From Loktanella sp. Alg231-35 (GTDB taxonomy: Bacteria > Pseudomonadota > Alphaproteobacteria > Rhodobacterales > Rhodobacteraceae), in the NCBI RefSeq assembly GCF_900143545.1, contig NZ_FREV01000004.1:62001-126000 (forward strand): DNA of 64,000 nucleotides, read 5' to 3'. Under the pieces are notes generated by a model. The model ran no database searches and was not told the origin of the DNA. It saw only the letters and a list, made by a program, of their open reading frames with translations. Shown piece by piece: positions 18,274-27,866 of the stretch. Every line of letters starts with the position of its first letter. The first letter of the stretch is position 1. Both the position numbers and the translations under genes were made by a program.

Positions 18274-18861
18274 ATGTCCCGCTTTCCGAACCTCGCCCTT
18301 GCCATTTTGCTGCTTTTTCCGGTCATGGCCACCGCGGCACCTGTCAACTATGCCCTGCAACCTGACCGCTCAGAGGTGGGGTTTAACTATACGCTATCGG
18401 GCGCACAGAACCGCGGCACGATGCCCGTATCACAGGCAAGCATCCAGATTGACTTCGATACGTTCACCGCATCATCGGTAGTCGCCTCGGTTGACGTGCG
18501 CGGCGCACGTACCGGTCTGATCTTTGCGACTGAAGCCCTGAAGGCAAGCAGCGTGCTGGATGCCCGCAACCATCCCACGATCCGCTTCCAATCCACAGCG
18601 ATCCGCCCCAATGACCTGCGCAATCTATCGGCAGGCGGCAAGATCGACGGGCTGTTGACGATCCGGGGTATCACCCAACCAGTGACACTGGATGCATCTT
18701 TGTTTCGCCAGCAGGGCACAGAAGCTGGTGATCTGAGCCAGCTCAGCTTTCGGATCAGCGGGGCCGTTAGTCGGTCGGCGTTTGGGGCAAGTGGCTATAG
18801 CGATCTTGTGGCTGACACGATCGAGCTTGATATCGCAGCACGCGTTGTCAGGGCAGAGTAA
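18274..18861 (+). CDS. YceI family periplasmic protein
   Basis: 195 residues with a signal peptide (LLLFPVMATAA before PVNYAL). YceI features follow in order: DRSEVGFNYTLSG, VVASVDVRGARTG, ASSVLDARNHPTIRFQST, GLLTIRGITQPVTLD and FGASGYSDLVADTIELDI. YceI proteins form a lipocalin-like barrel that binds isoprenoid-type lipids in the periplasm; physiological roles vary. An inverted repeat lies just upstream. No cytochrome b561 partner is adjacent. Confidence 0.9.
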   Translation: MSRFPNLALAILLLFPVMATAAPVNYALQPDRSEVGFNYTLSGAQNRGTMPVSQASIQIDFDTFTASSVVASVDVRGARTGLIFATEALKASSVLDARNHPTIRFQSTAIRPNDLRNLSAGGKIDGLLTIRGITQPVTLDASLFRQQGTEAGDLSQLSFRISGAVSRSAFGASGYSDLVADTIELDIAARVVRAE

Positions 18862-18930
18862 TTTGCCCCCAGCCCTTGCAGGACCAAGCTGCATGCCGCA
18901 TCTATTGCGGTAAGCAATTACGGATGAAAC

Positions 18931-20025
18931 ATGGCACTTCCTGTCGGACAACAAGCAAAATACTGGGGCATTGCAACGGCTGTCTTTCTTATTGCGCTTT
19001 GGTTTCTGGGCGATGTGATTTTGCCATTTGTACTGGGCGGGGCCATTGCCTATTGCCTTGATCCGATTGCGGACAGGCTGGAACGGGCGGGATGCAGCCG
19101 CATCGCTGCCGTTGCAATCATTACCCTGACAGCCGTTTTGGTGTTCATCCCGCTTTTGTTTCTGATCATCGCAAATCTGGTGGAACAGATGACACTGCTG
19201 ATCAACACCGCGCCAGAGCTGTTCGATACCGTCAGCGCCGGGCTCAAAGAACGCTTTCCACAACTTTTCGACGAAGAAAGTGCCGCATATCAGCAGCTTA
19301 TCGCGCTGCGCGAGGCGGTCCAAGCCAGAGGCGGCGAATTGGTCAACGGGGTTCTGTCCTCGGCGTTGGGGCTAATCAACATCATTGTTTTGGTCGTGAT
19401 TGTGCCGGTTGTGGCCATCTATATGCTGCTTGACTGGGACAATATGACAGCGAAGATCGATGAGATGCTGCCCCGCGACCATGTTGAAACGATCCGGGGC
19501 ATCGCGCGCGATATCGATGCGACGCTGGCGTCCTTCATTCGGGGCCAAGGCACCGTTTGTCTGATCCTTGGAACCTACTATGCTGTCGCTCTGATGATTG
19601 CCGGGCTGAATTTTGGACTGATTGTCGGGTTCATTGCCGGGCTCATTACCTTCATTCCTTATGTTGGCGCATTGGTGGGTGGCGTTCTGGCTATTGGTCT
19701 TGCCTTGTTCCAATTCTGGGGCTCGGTCGAGGTCACCGACGGCGACACCATCACTTATGCCACCAACTGGCTGCGGATCGGGATTGTCGCAGGCATCTTC
19801 GGTGTTGGGCAGTTTTTGGAAGGGAACATTCTGACACCGAAATTGGTGGGAAGTTCCGTTGGCCTGCACCCTGTCTGGCTGCTTTTTGCTTTGTCGGTTT
19901 TTGGATCGCTCTTTGGATTTGTTGGCATGCTTGTTGCTGTGCCAATTGCAGCGATGATCGGCGTGGTCGCCCGCTGGGGGGTGGTGCAATATAAGCAAAG
20001 CCTGCTTTATCGCGGGCAATCCTGA
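18931..20025 (+). CDS. AI-2E family (PerM/YdiK-type) transporter
   Basis: 364 residues with about eight membrane segments. The family's conserved C-terminal half is clear: DATLASFIRGQGTVCLILGT, GLNFGLIVGFIAGLITFIPYVGALVGG, and FLEGNILTPKLVGSSVGLHP. Family members include exporters of AI-2 and Na+/H+ antiporters, so the substrate is open. The stop codon is immediately followed by the start of the DnaA-like gene, implying co-transcription. Confidence 0.88.
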   Translation: MALPVGQQAKYWGIATAVFLIALWFLGDVILPFVLGGAIAYCLDPIADRLERAGCSRIAAVAIITLTAVLVFIPLLFLIIANLVEQMTLLINTAPELFDTVSAGLKERFPQLFDEESAAYQQLIALREAVQARGGELVNGVLSSALGLINIIVLVVIVPVVAIYMLLDWDNMTAKIDEMLPRDHVETIRGIARDIDATLASFIRGQGTVCLILGTYYAVALMIAGLNFGLIVGFIAGLITFIPYVGALVGGVLAIGLALFQFWGSVEVTDGDTITYATNWLRIGIVAGIFGVGQFLEGNILTPKLVGSSVGLHPVWLLFALSVFGSLFGFVGMLVAVPIAAMIGVVARWGVVQYKQSLLYRGQS

Positions 20026-20685
20026 ATGACTAATCAGCTTGTTTTTGACTGGCCCACCGGTGTGGCCCTTGGGCCGGATGATTTCTTTGTCTCCGAGGCC
20101 AATGCAAAGGCGGCATCCCTGATGGCCTCCCCTGATGATTGGCCCGAACGCAAACTGGTCGTCGCCGGGCCCGCGGGATGCGGCAAAAGCCATCTTGCGC
20201 GGATTTTCCAAGGGCAAACCGGGGCATCGCTGATCAACGCGCGTGACGTTACGCCTGCCTATATGCCGTCCTGCGACATGGTGGTGATCGAAGATATGGA
20301 ACAACTACCCCAACCGGCGGAAGAGCATATCTTTCACCTGCACAACAACCTGCGCGCGGGCGGCGGCACCCTGATGATGACGGCACAAACACCGCCCAGT
20401 CGCTGGCCCATCGCCTTGCCTGATCTGCGCAGCCGCATGGAGGCCGCCACCGTCGTCCAGATCGACGACCCCGATGATGCGCTTTTGTCGGCGCTGATCA
20501 TGAAACTGTTTGCAGACCGGCAGATCATGCCAAAACCCGAATTGGTCAGCTATCTAGCCACTCGGATTGAGCGCTCCTTTGCTGCGGCTTCTGATATCGT
20601 GGCGCGGCTGGATGCCGCCGCTTTGGCCGAAGGGCGCAGCATCAACCGGGGTCTCGCGGCGAGCTTACTGGACAAGCCCGCCTAA
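20026..20685 (+). CDS. DnaA-related AAA+ ATPase (Hda-like replication regulator)
   Basis: 219 residues. It contains only the DnaA-type AAA+ module: Walker A GPAGCGKSH (about 44-52), a Walker B-like MVVIEDMEQL, and a C-terminal lid helix. The DnaA DNA-binding domain IV is absent. The N-terminus LVFDWP resembles the QL-F clamp-binding peptide of Hda/HdaA proteins, which with the beta clamp stimulate ATP hydrolysis by DnaA and limit re-initiation. It follows the AI-2E permease directly and precedes ppk1 by 50 bp. Confidence 0.82.
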   Translation: MTNQLVFDWPTGVALGPDDFFVSEANAKAASLMASPDDWPERKLVVAGPAGCGKSHLARIFQGQTGASLINARDVTPAYMPSCDMVVIEDMEQLPQPAEEHIFHLHNNLRAGGGTLMMTAQTPPSRWPIALPDLRSRMEAATVVQIDDPDDALLSALIMKLFADRQIMPKPELVSYLATRIERSFAAASDIVARLDAAALAEGRSINRGLAASLLDKPA

Positions 20686-20735
20686 ACCCCTGATACTTGT
20701 CATAGAACCGCAACAAAGGCGGTCCAAAAGGCCCC

Positions 20736-22904
20736 ATGACCAACGCTGACTTTCTTGAAGGGGACTTTCCGTCCCCGACCACACTCGATATCGACATCAA
20801 AAGCCCCGCGCGTTTTGTGAACCGCGAACTAAGCTGGCTAAGCTTTAACTGGCGCGTGCTGGAAGAGGCCGAGAACCCGCGCGTGCCCTTGCTGGAACGG
20901 CTGCGGTTCCTGTCGATATCCGCCACTAACCTTGATGAATTCTACACCGTCCGGGTTGCTGGCCTGCGAGAGCTGACGAATGAGGGCAATGTAACGCCTG
21001 GCCTTGATGGCCGCACACCTGCCGAACAACTAACCGTCATCGATCTGGATGCGCGCAGCCTAATGGCGCGCCAGCAGGCAGTTTTCATTGCCCTGCAGTC
21101 CGAGATGGCAGCACAGGATATCCATATCCTTGCGCAAAAGGACCTCAGTGAAGCCGATGTCGCCTACCTCGAAGATGTGTTTATCGAACAAGTCTTCCCG
21201 GTATTGTCGCCCCTCGCGATTGACCCCGCACACCCGTTCCCGTTCCTGCCCAACGAAGGCTTTGCACTTGCGCTGCAATTAGAGCGGCCCAGCGACAAGC
21301 GCCAATTGCGGTCCTTGCTGCCAGTCCCTGCGCAGATCGACCGCTTTGTGGCCCTACCGACCGACAAGGGCCATCGGTTTCTGCCGCTCGAAGAATTGTT
21401 GCTGCTTAACATCTCGCGGCTATTTCCGGGATACAAAACAAAGGGCAGCTGTGCCTTCAAAGTGCTGCGCGACAGCGACCTGGAACTTGAGGATGAGGCC
21501 GAAGACCTTGTGCGCGAATTTGAAACCGCGTTGAAACGGCGCCGCCGCGGCGAGGTGGTGCGTCTGAAACTCTCTGCCGGCGCGCCAACCGCGCTCAAAT
21601 CGTTGATCATGTCCGAACTACATGTGACCGAAGAAACCGTCGTCGAAGTGGACGGGTTGATCGGTATCGCCGATCTGGGAGAACTGGTGCTGGACAGCAG
21701 GCCAGAGTTGCTCTGGCCAACCTTTGCACCGCGTGTGCCGGAACGGGTTCAGGACCACGATGGCGATATGTTCGCGGCCATCCGGCAAAAGGACATGCTG
21801 TTACACCACCCCTATGAGACCTTCGATATGGTGGTGCGTTTCCTGACCCAGGCCGCACGTGATCCCAACGTGGTGGCGATCAAACAAACACTTTATCGGA
21901 CCTCCAAACGTTCCCCCATTGTCGAAGCGCTCTGCGAAGCGGCCGAGGACGGAAAATCTGTAACGGCTCTGGTCGAATTGAAAGCCCGCTTTGACGAAGC
22001 CGCCAACATCCGCCAATCACGGCGGCTGGAACGGGCTGGCGCCCATGTGGTTTACGGATTCCTGAATTACAAAACCCACGCCAAGATCAGCACCGTAGTG
22101 CGCCGCGAGGGCGAGAAATTGGTGACCTACACGCATTTCGGCACCGGCAACTACCATCCGATTACGGCCCGAATCTACACGGATCTAAGCCTCTTCACTT
22201 GCGATGCCAAACTGGGGCGCGATGCGACGAAGGTCTTCAACTACCTGTCCGGTTACGCACAACCCGAGGGGCTGGAAAACCTGTCGATCTCACCGCTCAC
22301 GCTGAAAGAAACCCTGCTTGATCGGATCGCGGCAGAGGCTGAAAATGCGCAAGCGGGTAAACCCGCGATGATCTGGGCCAAGATGAACTCCCTGATCGAC
22401 AGTGACGTGATTGACGCGCTTTATGCGGCCAGTCAGGCGGGCGTGCAGATCAGCCTTGTTGTACGCGGCATCTGCGGGCTGCGGCCCGGTGTGAAGGGGT
22501 TGTCCGAAAACATCCGCGTCAAATCTGTTGTAGGGCGTTTCTTGGAACACTCGCGGATAGTCTGCTTTGGCAATGGGCAGGCGCTGCCTTCCAAAAAAGC
22601 AAAGGTCTACATGAGTTCCGCCGACTGGATGGGCCGTAACCTAAACCGCCGGGTTGAAACGCTGGTTGAGATCAAGAACACGACGGTCAAGGCCCAGATC
22701 GTGCGTCAGATTATGGCGGCAAACATGGCCGATGTGGCACAAAGTTGGGTCATGGCCGCCGACGGAAGTTTTCAGCGCGGCAAGGTGGATGAAGGTGCAT
22801 TTGCGTTCAACTGCCACCGCTTCTTTATGGAAAACCCATCGCTGTCAGGACGCGGATCAGCAGGTGCATCCGATGTGCCGCAGTTAACGCATGAGGATGA
22901 CTAG
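20736..22904 (+). CDS. ppk1: Polyphosphate kinase 1
   Basis: 722 residues, full length. The N-terminal domain begins RFVNRELSWLSFNWRVLEEA, and YYTVRVAGL-like ATNLDEFYTVRVAGL follows. Two H-x-K/R phospholipase-D-like motifs are present: THAKIST (H about 448, the phosphorylated histidine) and EHSRIVCFGNG (about 604). FGTGNYHPITARIYTDLSLF is also diagnostic. It reversibly polymerises ATP gamma-phosphate into polyphosphate. The hydrolytic partner ppx lies downstream on the same strand. Confidence 0.95.
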   Translation: MTNADFLEGDFPSPTTLDIDIKSPARFVNRELSWLSFNWRVLEEAENPRVPLLERLRFLSISATNLDEFYTVRVAGLRELTNEGNVTPGLDGRTPAEQLTVIDLDARSLMARQQAVFIALQSEMAAQDIHILAQKDLSEADVAYLEDVFIEQVFPVLSPLAIDPAHPFPFLPNEGFALALQLERPSDKRQLRSLLPVPAQIDRFVALPTDKGHRFLPLEELLLLNISRLFPGYKTKGSCAFKVLRDSDLELEDEAEDLVREFETALKRRRRGEVVRLKLSAGAPTALKSLIMSELHVTEETVVEVDGLIGIADLGELVLDSRPELLWPTFAPRVPERVQDHDGDMFAAIRQKDMLLHHPYETFDMVVRFLTQAARDPNVVAIKQTLYRTSKRSPIVEALCEAAEDGKSVTALVELKARFDEAANIRQSRRLERAGAHVVYGFLNYKTHAKISTVVRREGEKLVTYTHFGTGNYHPITARIYTDLSLFTCDAKLGRDATKVFNYLSGYAQPEGLENLSISPLTLKETLLDRIAAEAENAQAGKPAMIWAKMNSLIDSDVIDALYAASQAGVQISLVVRGICGLRPGVKGLSENIRVKSVVGRFLEHSRIVCFGNGQALPSKKAKVYMSSADWMGRNLNRRVETLVEIKNTTVKAQIVRQIMAANMADVAQSWVMAADGSFQRGKVDEGAFAFNCHRFFMENPSLSGRGSAGASDVPQLTHEDD

Positions 22905-23197
22905 GCTGCGTTTTATGGGGTTACTCAAACCCGACTGCATCTTGTTGTGAACCAACGCGGACAGCGTAAAGCCCGCATTGCGGGTCAGATCACGCGATAC
23001 AATCTCTAGATTGTCGTATTTCTTAAGTGCCGGGTGCATTTTTTGTCAGGTTCAGTTCATATTGAAGTGCGATCGCTTTTGTTGTCTGGACCATGATTTC
23101 AACCCACCCCACTGGCAACCGCATTTATTGCGGGCTGGATGATTGACGCTGATTGCCCGACAGCCCATTGTTGCAGCGGGGTAAGAGCTGCGAGCAC
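22905..23197. other. Intergenic region between ppk1 and ppx
   Basis: 293 bases without a convincing gene. On the minus strand two short frames (start 23094, stop 23023; and 23039 to 22884) would join into one peptide if a single frameshift is assumed; neither has a strong ribosome-binding site. A ppx promoter probably lies in the AT-richer part around 23000-23100. No terminator hairpin with a T-run follows ppk1. Confidence 0.4.
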
Positions 23198-24745
23198 ATG
23201 ACGCAACCATCAAACGTTGAAACGATCGACTGGGGGCCTTTTGGGCGCCCCTTGTTTGAAGATGCCGCAGCCAAGGGCCTGAGCCGGGTTGGCGTAATCG
23301 ATGTCGGCTCGAACTCTGTCCGATTAGTTGTGTTTGATGGCGCGGCGCGTTCGCCTGCCTATTTCTACAATGAAAAAATCATGTGTGCGCTGGGGGCCGG
23401 TCTGACCCAAACCGGGCACCTGAACCCTAAAGGCCGTTTGCGTGCCCTTTCGGCGATCCGACGTTTTGCCGCATTGGCCGAAGGCATGGGCATACCAACC
23501 CTGACGGCAGTCGCCACCGCTGCGGTGCGTGAAGCCTCTGACGGCAAGGATTTTCAGGACCATGTGCTGCGCGAAACCGGCATCAAGCTCTGGATCATTG
23601 ACGGCAAGGAAGAGGCGCGATTGTCGGCACAGGGCGTCCTGTTGGGATGGCCGGGTAGCTATGGGTTGGTTTGCGACATTGGTGGATCGTCCATGGAATT
23701 GGCGGATCTTGCCGAGGGCCGCGTTGGGCGGCGCGTGACATCGGCGCTTGGCCCGCTGAAGCTGCGCGAAATCAAGGGCGGCAAGAAAGCCGTCAAAGCG
23801 CATGTGCGCGAAGTGATGGCAAAGCTGCATGACGATATGGATAACGTCACCGGCATGCGCTTGTTCCTTGTCGGCGGATCATGGCGGGCGATTGCGCGCG
23901 TCGATATGGAGCGGCGCAGTTACCCGCTGACCGTCTTGCACGAATACCGCATGACCGCACGGCAAATCAGTAAGACGGCCGAATACATCCGCAAATCAAA
24001 CCTGCAAGACCTGCGCAGTCGCTGCAATATTTCGGACAGCCGGATGTCGCTGGTCCCGCTGGCCTCGATCGTGCTTAAGGAACTGATCCGCACCTTCAAG
24101 CCCAAGGATGTTGCCGTGTCATCCTATGGCATCCGCGAAGGGATGCTGTACGAACAGATGCCCCGTGAACTGCGCGAACGTGATCCACTGATCGAGGCCT
24201 GCCGCTTTGCCGAGGCCAAGGATGCGCGTCTGCCCGGTTTTGGTCGGGTCCTTTATGATTTTGTGAAACCGCTGTTCCCGCGTGCCAACTGGCAACGCAA
24301 GCGTATCATCAAGGCGGCGTGCCTTTTACATGACGTCAGCTGGCGCGCGCATCCCGACTACCGGGCCGAGGTGACGTTTGACAACGCCACCCGCGCCAAC
24401 CTTGGTGGTCTCAAGCATTACGAACGAGTGTTGCTGGGGCTTGCGCTGATGAACCGCTACACCAGCAAGATAAGCAATTCGCGGTTTGATCCGCTTTTTG
24501 AGATGCTTGATGAGGGTCAGATCAAAGAGGCTGAAATTCTTGGCCGGGCGATGCGTCTTGGGGCGATGCTCTGGCTGACTGCAGACGAAGAACCCGGCAC
24601 GCTGAAATGGAAACCCAAGTCGCGCGAATTGACACTGCGGCTGACCCAACACGCGCGTCCACTTTTCGGCGAGGTGGCCGAGGCCCGGTTTGCAGCACTG
24701 GCCACCGCGATGGGAGCAACCGGAAACGTCAAGTTTACCAAATAG
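23198..24745 (+). CDS. ppx: Exopolyphosphatase (Ppx/GppA family)
   Basis: 515 residues from ATG 23198; a TTG at 23153 would add 15 residues but is less likely. The actin-like ATPase fold shows VIDVGSNSVRLVVFDG and the second phosphate loop CDIGGSSMEL, with TAAVREASDGKDF between. The C-terminal half carries a helical HD-like region (ACLLHDVSWRAHPDYRAE). It removes terminal phosphates from polyphosphate, or converts pppGpp to ppGpp in the GppA sense. Position after ppk1 supports the polyphosphate role. Confidence 0.92.
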   Translation: MTQPSNVETIDWGPFGRPLFEDAAAKGLSRVGVIDVGSNSVRLVVFDGAARSPAYFYNEKIMCALGAGLTQTGHLNPKGRLRALSAIRRFAALAEGMGIPTLTAVATAAVREASDGKDFQDHVLRETGIKLWIIDGKEEARLSAQGVLLGWPGSYGLVCDIGGSSMELADLAEGRVGRRVTSALGPLKLREIKGGKKAVKAHVREVMAKLHDDMDNVTGMRLFLVGGSWRAIARVDMERRSYPLTVLHEYRMTARQISKTAEYIRKSNLQDLRSRCNISDSRMSLVPLASIVLKELIRTFKPKDVAVSSYGIREGMLYEQMPRELRERDPLIEACRFAEAKDARLPGFGRVLYDFVKPLFPRANWQRKRIIKAACLLHDVSWRAHPDYRAEVTFDNATRANLGGLKHYERVLLGLALMNRYTSKISNSRFDPLFEMLDEGQIKEAEILGRAMRLGAMLWLTADEEPGTLKWKPKSRELTLRLTQHARPLFGEVAEARFAALATAMGATGNVKFTK

Positions 24746-25043
24746 ATACTGATATCAAATCACGTCGATAACGCGCTCTGCGAATCGCCTCAAAATTGAA
24801 ATTTTTTGAAAGAAAAACAACTCAAAATAGTATCGGCAGAATCACAAACCTGTACATATTATCCACAACAGGCACTAAATGTATGCGCATGAGGGTCACT
24901 GTTCCCTCAATCGACACAGTGTCGCCACGTATCTGCCCGAAAGTTGCCATTGTTCACCGGCTTCCTCTACTCTAGTCTTATCGGGCAGCTGTAGTTGAGC
25001 GTGCCCGCGTTTTGTTACATGGTTCGAATTAGGTTAAATAGTG
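24746..25043. other. AT-rich intergenic region with a consensus DnaA box
   Basis: 298 bases between ppx and the PP2C gene, no gene seen. An AT-rich tract at 24787-24830 precedes TTATCCACA at 24859-24867, which is identical to the E. coli DnaA-box consensus. Two small dyads follow: GAGGG/CCCTC at 24891-24908 and GACACAGTGTC at 24914-24924. Only one perfect DnaA box is visible, so this is not called an origin. Confidence 0.4.
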
Positions 25044-26114
25044 ATGTTGGACGGTAGACAGGTGTGTGCGGAAGTTCTGAGTTTTGATGTATCGACAGTG
25101 GCCCTCAAAGGTGCCCGCGATTATCAAGAAGACAGCTTCATTTCCAATTTTGCGCTCGGTCAGGATACAGGGTTTGCTGTGTTGGCAGACGGTATGGGCG
25201 GCCATACATCGGGGCATGTTGCCAGCACGCTGGTGGTGTCCGAAATGTTTGCGCAGCTCAAGATCAAGGATCAGATGCTTGATGAGGGTGTCCTGAACAT
25301 TCCCTCCACACTGGAAACAGCCGCCGAGGCCGCAAATGCGCGCGTTTCGCAACATGTTTCAGAAGATGACGAAGCCCACGGCATGGGCGCAACCCTGCTG
25401 TCGGTTGTGATCCGGCAAGAAAAACTCTTTTGGATCTCGGTGGGCGATTCACCTTTGCTGCTGTTCCGCGACGGTGCCCTGCGCCAGTTGAATAAAGATC
25501 ACTCCATGGCCCCTGAAATTGACATGATGGTCAAAGCCGGCGCCATGTCCGAGGAAGTCGGGCGCGATCATCCGGATCGCAATACGCTAACGTCGGCCAT
25601 TACCGGTGGCAAAATTCGAAAGATCGACTGCCCCGAGCACCCCGTTACCTTGCTGCCTGATGACATCCTGATCGTTGCAAGTGACGGCATCCAGTATCTG
25701 TCGAATGAGGTTATTGCGCGTACGCTCAAGCAGACCCAATCCGGGCGCAGCGTCGACATCGCCAATGCGCTGGTCGAAGAGATCGAAGAACTCAACGATC
25801 CAGAGCAGGACAACACGGCCTGCCTGATCTTCAAGGTGAGCGTGAGCCTGCAGGAACAGCCTATTGCTGTGGACATTGTCGACAAGCCAGTACTGGCCAC
25901 TGCCCCCGAGAAAGTGGCGGAGCGTAAGCCATCACGTATCGTGCGCATTGTACCAAAGAAGCCCAAAGCCGAAGAACTTGCCGTCGAAGAACGCCCTGAG
26001 GCGCAAGAGACATCTGCGTTTGATGTGGAAGAAGAGCACCACGAGGATGCGCTCGCCGCGGGTGAGCGACGCAAGGCCTATTGGTATCGTGGGCAGCGGT
26101 TCTACAAGGACTGA
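25044..26114 (+). CDS. PP2C family serine/threonine protein phosphatase
   Basis: 356 residues from ATG 25044 (a GTG at 25041 is directly in front). The catalytic domain (about 10-270) has the PP2C metal-binding motifs GARDYQEDSF, LADGMGGHTSG, WISVGDSPLLLFRDG and EQDNTACL. A non-catalytic tail of about 85 residues, rich in E, K and P and ending in YWYRGQRFYKD, is not part of the standard domain. It dephosphorylates serine/threonine residues in the cytoplasm. No kinase, FHA or type VI secretion gene is adjacent, so the target is unknown. Confidence 0.88.
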   Translation: MLDGRQVCAEVLSFDVSTVALKGARDYQEDSFISNFALGQDTGFAVLADGMGGHTSGHVASTLVVSEMFAQLKIKDQMLDEGVLNIPSTLETAAEAANARVSQHVSEDDEAHGMGATLLSVVIRQEKLFWISVGDSPLLLFRDGALRQLNKDHSMAPEIDMMVKAGAMSEEVGRDHPDRNTLTSAITGGKIRKIDCPEHPVTLLPDDILIVASDGIQYLSNEVIARTLKQTQSGRSVDIANALVEEIEELNDPEQDNTACLIFKVSVSLQEQPIAVDIVDKPVLATAPEKVAERKPSRIVRIVPKKPKAEELAVEERPEAQETSAFDVEEEHHEDALAAGERRKAYWYRGQRFYKD

Positions 26115-26177
26115 ACCACGGGGCACTGTTCCGCTGCACAAAGGCGCGTTGCGATTTAGGTTCTTAGGCGAACTGCT

Positions 26178-27173
26178 TTAGGCTAGGTCCAACACGACCG
26201 GAAAGTGATCTGACGACGCCAAGAGCGCCTCGCGCAATACTGGGTCGGCGTAGCACTCGGGATGGTCAAACGGGTGCCAGATTTGCCACTGCGGGTCACG
26301 CGCATGCACGCCCGGCGACACCATCACATAGTCCAACAGCGCCTGTAGAAATGGCTGGCCTTTGCGTTTGAAACGGGCCGTTGTGGGCGCCGCCCCGATG
26401 CGCCGCCCCAGCGCCATGCGGGCATGTGGATCAAACAGGGGGATGCCTTCCCCCTCGCCCAGAACAATCTCTACTCCGGAGCGACCAAAGAGCTTTTCGT
26501 ATTCGTCCAGCCCCGGACCATCGTTGAAATCGCCCAGAACGATCAGGTCATCGCCCGCCTCTAGATGGGTCGCCACGCGACGCCGCAACCAGATGCATTG
26601 CGCCAATTGCTTGCGTCTGTTCTGGATGGAAATGCGGGTCGCTTCGGCCTCATCGCGCGCGCCATGCGGCGCTTTGGATTTTGCATGCACACCGATCAGG
26701 CGCAGTGGGCCCATGGCGGTCTCCAACGCCACTTCCAGCGGGGGCTTGGACCAGACGATCGGGTCAGGATGGGCGTCAATGTCAACATCCATGGCGAATG
26801 CGCCGTCAAAGCGCGGCGCATCATCGGTTCCTTGTGGATCATGCCGTGCTGTGACCGTGTCGGGGTCATAAAGCAGCGCAATTTCCTGCTGTGTGTCATT
26901 GGCGAACCCTATCAGGGCCTCACGAGCCCGCAGGCCAAAGCGCAACGCGAAATGCTCTAACGCTTTGATCGAGCTGCGATGTCGGCTGGTATCGGGGGCC
27001 TCAATGATCATTACGACATCAGCATCCAACGCGGCAAAGACATGCCCCAAACCGGCGGTTTGCTGGGCCTTGGTCACATCCCAGCGGGATGACCAACTGC
27101 CATCATCGATCAACTGGCCATCATCATCAAACAGGCTATTGAACCATTCCACATTGTAGGTGGCGATCCTCAC
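26178..27173 (-). CDS. Endonuclease/exonuclease/phosphatase family protein
   Basis: 331 residues. EEP-fold motifs are visible: ATYNVEWFNSLF at the N-terminus, VVMIIEAPD with the metal-ligand Glu, VLGDFNDGPG in the middle, and SSDHFPVVLDL at the end with the catalytic Asp-His pair. The family includes DNases, RNases and phosphoesterases; the substrate is not predictable. The start overlaps the stop of the TerB/J-domain gene (ATGA), and the unit continues upstream to the mutase gene. Confidence 0.82.
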   Translation of the reverse strand: MRIATYNVEWFNSLFDDDGQLIDDGSWSSRWDVTKAQQTAGLGHVFAALDADVVMIIEAPDTSRHRSSIKALEHFALRFGLRAREALIGFANDTQQEIALLYDPDTVTARHDPQGTDDAPRFDGAFAMDVDIDAHPDPIVWSKPPLEVALETAMGPLRLIGVHAKSKAPHGARDEAEATRISIQNRRKQLAQCIWLRRRVATHLEAGDDLIVLGDFNDGPGLDEYEKLFGRSGVEIVLGEGEGIPLFDPHARMALGRRIGAAPTTARFKRKGQPFLQALLDYVMVSPGVHARDPQWQIWHPFDHPECYADPVLREALLASSDHFPVVLDLA

Positions 27174-27853
27174 GCTGCTTTTCCGCCCTGAATTTCTTCC
27201 CAGGCGCGGTTGATGGCTACCATGCGTCGCTCGGCCAGTTTGATGGCCTCCTGAGGTACACCGCGGGCCAGCATCTGATCTGGGTGGGTTTCACGGACCA
27301 GTTTGCGCCACGCCGCGCGGACCTCGTCCATGGGTGCGTCGGGATCAACGCCGAGTACATCGAAAGGATCGCGGTCAGCTTCGGCCACAAACTGTGCGCG
27401 GATGCCACGAAAGCGCCGCTCATCAAAGCCAAATATCTGCGCCACCTCATGCAGGAAATCATCCTCTTTGGGATGATAGACACCATCTGCCACCGCAATG
27501 TGAAACAGTCCCTCTAGCAAGTCGCAAAGCGGACGGTCGTCACTGCCATACATCGCCTTGATGCGACGCGCATAGGTGTCATACCCCGCCACGTCCTGAC
27601 GGGCGAGGTTGAAGACACGCGCTGCGTTCACTTCTTCCTCTGGCGGGATCACGAACACCTCGCGGAAGGCCACAACCTCATCCTTGGTCACCAACCCGTC
27701 TGCCTTGGCCATCTTTGCACCCAGTGCGATCACTGCAATAGCAAAGGCCACAGTCCGGTCAGGATCTGTGCGCAGTTTCTCAAAGATAGCCAAAAGACCC
27801 TCGCCACTGGCAAGGGCCGAGATCGCCTCAGCAATGCGCGACCAAATCGACAT
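27170..27853 (-). CDS. TerB-like plus J-domain protein (DjlA/DjiA-like co-chaperone)
   Basis: 227 residues. Residues 30-140 form a TerB-type helical domain with two acidic repeats (AKMAKADGLVTKDEV and HIAVADGVYHPKEDD). A C-terminal J-domain (about 162-225) keeps the essential HPD at 190-192, followed by the final helix. Unlike E. coli DjlA it lacks a clear N-terminal membrane helix. It should stimulate a DnaK-type Hsp70; clients are unknown. It starts 13 bp after the GNAT gene. Confidence 0.85.
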   Translation of the reverse strand: MSIWSRIAEAISALASGEGLLAIFEKLRTDPDRTVAFAIAVIALGAKMAKADGLVTKDEVVAFREVFVIPPEEEVNAARVFNLARQDVAGYDTYARRIKAMYGSDDRPLCDLLEGLFHIAVADGVYHPKEDDFLHEVAQIFGFDERRFRGIRAQFVAEADRDPFDVLGVDPDAPMDEVRAAWRKLVRETHPDQMLARGVPQEAIKLAERRMVAINRAWEEIQGGKAA

Positions 27854-27866
27854 GGGGTGCTGCCTT

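Noticed and set aside
17072-18481. 469-codon plus-strand frame opposite proS
   Set aside because: Antisense shadow of proS and running into yceI; no domain or ribosome-binding site.
24746-25043. Chromosome replication origin next to the DnaA box
   Set aside because: Only one perfect DnaA box and no cluster of boxes or typical origin genes (dnaA, hemE, parAB) nearby.
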